DNA of 40,304 nt from assembly GCA_023404705.1 (NCBI GenBank), contig JAEYAU010000129.1:1-40304 (forward strand), written 5' to 3'. The stretch comes from Pseudomonadota bacterium (GTDB taxonomy: Bacteria > Pseudomonadota > Alphaproteobacteria > Rhizobiales > Xanthobacteraceae). Positions 39,433-40,304 of the stretch are shown here, one piece after another; position 1 is the stretch's first letter; every line of letters starts with the position of its first letter. A program made the translations under genes and the position numbers. The notes below the pieces were generated by a model. It did not search any database. It was not told the origin of the DNA and saw only the letters and a list, made by a program, of their open reading frames with translations.

Positions 39433-39654
39433 ATGCTGCGAAATTCAGCTCTCACGGCGCTGCTGATCGCCACGCTCGCGACCACGGCGCAAGCGCAAGA
39501 TCGCAAAGCGCTGCGCGATGCCTGCATCGGCGACGCGAAGAAATTCTGCGCCAACGTGCAGCGCGGGCAGGGGCGCATCGTGCAATGCCTGAAGGATCAC
39601 GAGGCGGAGCTGGCGCCGGCGTGCCGCGACGGGCTCGCCAAGGCAAAGCGCTGA
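39433..39654 (+). CDS. Secreted Cys-rich repeat protein
   Basis: A 73-residue protein with a signal peptide (MLRNSALTALLIATLATTAQA). The single repeat CIGDAKKFCANVQRGQGRIVQCLKDHEAELAPAC has the C-x7-C-x12-C-x11-C pattern of the cysteine-rich Golgi/FGFR-like repeat (PF00839). The family is common as short periplasmic proteins in alphaproteobacteria; function unknown. ATG at 39433 with GGAGTCAGG upstream. Confidence 0.85.
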   Translation: MLRNSALTALLIATLATTAQAQDRKALRDACIGDAKKFCANVQRGQGRIVQCLKDHEAELAPACRDGLAKAKR

Positions 39655-39657
39655 CTT

Positions 39658-39818
39658 GTAGGGTGGGTAAAATCGCCGGGCGCCGTGGCGCGGCGAGCGG
39701 TGCGCATCGAGAGCGATTTTGCCCACGCGGTGCTGACTCGCGAGTCAGCACTCGTGGGCATCGCGCGGAAAGGCCAGCGTGGACGTATCGCGCGGAGGAC
39801 GCGCGATACCCATCCTAC
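39658..39818. repeat. 161-bp composite palindromic repeat
   Basis: Ends GTAGGGTGGGTA (39658-39669) and TACCCATCCTAC (39807-39818) pair with one mismatch. Inside are GTGGGTAAAATCGC (39664-39677) with GCGATTTTGCCCAC (39713-39726, one mismatch), a perfect 20-bp palindrome TGCTGACTCGCGAGTCAGCA (39731-39750), and the hairpin GTATCGCGCG-GAGGA-CGCGCGATAC (39785-39809). It lies between two convergent genes and carries no gene. Confidence 0.75.
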
Positions 39819-39823
39819 GTAGC

Positions 39824-40304
39824 CTACTCGAAGCGCCCAGCCGCGTGGGCCAGCATGGTGTAGACCTTGCCGGTGTCCGAGGTCAGGTAGGTGCGGGCCA
39901 TGACGGCGCCACGGTCGTCGCGCGGGACCTCGTCGAGCAGGCGCTCGAACTCGCCGATATAGCGATCGACCGTCTGCTTGAACTCGCGGTCGGTGCGATA
40001 GCGGCGCCGGATCTCCTCGAAGGTGCGCTGGCCCTGCATCGTGTAGAGCTTGCGCGTGAAGACGTTGCGCTCGCCGCGCTTGTAGCGGTCCCACAGCTCG
40101 GCCGCCGCGTCGTGATCGATCATGCGCGCGATGTCGACGGAGAGCGAGTCGAGGGACTCGATGGTGTGGCGCGCGGGCCGCTCCTCGGCCGGCGGAGCCT
40201 CGTCACGCGAGGCGCGCGAGAGCAGGTCGGAGAGCCAGCCGCCCCGTCCGTCGCGGCCATCGCCGGCGGGCGGCGTCGGCTCAGTCTCATATACACATCT
40301 GACG
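39824..40304 (-). CDS. Conserved hypothetical protein, 5' end missing
   Basis: The frame runs leftward from the window edge to a TAG at 39824-39826, about 160 codons, with no start required inside. The C-terminal half is charged and helical: IDHDAAAELWDRYKRGERNV, YTMQGQRTFEEIRRRYRTDRE, VDRYIGEFERLLDEV. The upstream part reads SDLLSRASRDEAPPAEERPARHTIESLDSLSVDIARM. I recognise no catalytic motif; it looks like a Rhizobiales-specific protein. The first few codons at the window edge overlap an apparent sequencing adapter, so the true N-terminus is not here. Confidence 0.7.
   Translation of the reverse strand, partial: VRCVYETEPTPPAGDGRDGRGGWLSDLLSRASRDEAPPAEERPARHTIESLDSLSVDIARMIDHDAAAELWDRYKRGERNVFTRKLYTMQGQRTFEEIRRRYRTDREFKQTVDRYIGEFERLLDEVPRDDRGAVMARTYLTSDTGKVYTMLAHAAGRFE
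40282..40304. other. Likely Nextera transposon-adapter remnant
   Basis: The last 23 bases match the Nextera mosaic end CTGTCTCTTATACACATCT followed by GACG of the read-1-side adapter at 21 of 23 positions (mismatches at the 2nd and 8th). This is an assembly artefact at a contig end, not genome. Confidence 0.85.

Noticed and set aside
1..40304. tRNA, rRNA, CRISPR, transposase or phage genes
   Set aside because: None was seen on either strand by reading for T-loop sequences, spaced identical repeats, or transposase/integrase motifs. A tRNAscan or ISfinder search could still find something missed by eye.

Overview
The window is a 40.3 kb, GC-rich, gene-dense piece of chromosome from an alphaproteobacterium. 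The family content (ClpS2-type ClpS, CheZ-like phosphatase, DUF2380 protein, ClpP-like secreted protein, DgcA-type epimerase, Cys-rich repeat protein) and the palindromic intergenic repeats point to Hyphomicrobiales (Rhizobiales), near Bradyrhizobium, Pseudolabrys and other Xanthobacteraceae/Nitrobacteraceae. This placement is inferred from gene families, not from a marker-gene tree. No rRNA, tRNA, CRISPR, phage or transposase was seen. The right end carries what looks like a Nextera transposon-adapter remnant, so the last ~23 bases are probably not genomic.

Left part (1-13 kb): murJ (peptidoglycan lipid II flippase) converges on a DegP/HtrA-like S1C protease. A two-gene RND efflux operon (lipoprotein adaptor plus HAE1 pump) follows. 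After it comes a 539-bp gene-free interval packed with hairpins. Next are an orphan molybdopterin hydroxylase large subunit, a cytochrome c' (c556) and a membrane-anchored diheme cytochrome c, which may form one electron-transfer module. A DMT-family permease ends this part.

Middle (13-24 kb): a stand-alone Lrp/AsnC ligand-binding domain lies downstream of an FAD aromatic monooxygenase, which is divergent from an orphan tripartite tricarboxylate (Bug) binding protein. Then comes a TPP riboswitch controlling thiM-thiE-thiD, the thiamine salvage genes. A Tat-exported TRAP-type solute-binding protein starts 18 bp after thiD and probably belongs to the same thiamine-regulated operon. A short-chain dehydrogenase broken by a one-base deletion, an AraC regulator, an SRPBCC/ArsR pair with two matching operators, a haloacetate-dehalogenase-like hydrolase and a second SDR follow.

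Right part (24-40 kb): DUF2380 protein, clpS, an acyl-CoA-dehydrogenase-fold monooxygenase, a divergent XRE-cupin regulator, a fumarylacetoacetate hydrolase-family enzyme, an atypical SDR, a LysE exporter, a PLP-dependent dehydratase, a HAD phosphatase, a CheZ-like phosphatase, an MFS permease, a secreted ClpP-like protein, a DgcA-type epimerase and mlaE-mlaF without mlaD. Then come a tightly coupled ECF sigma / putative anti-sigma / CnrX-like sensor trio, two small secreted proteins and a partial gene running off the right end.

The best candidates for new biology are the TPP-riboswitch operon ending in a TRAP binding protein, the histidine-free sigma/sensor trio, the structured interval at 7.3-7.7 kb, the orphan Mo-hydroxylase with c-type cytochromes, and the dehalogenase with an altered halide pocket.
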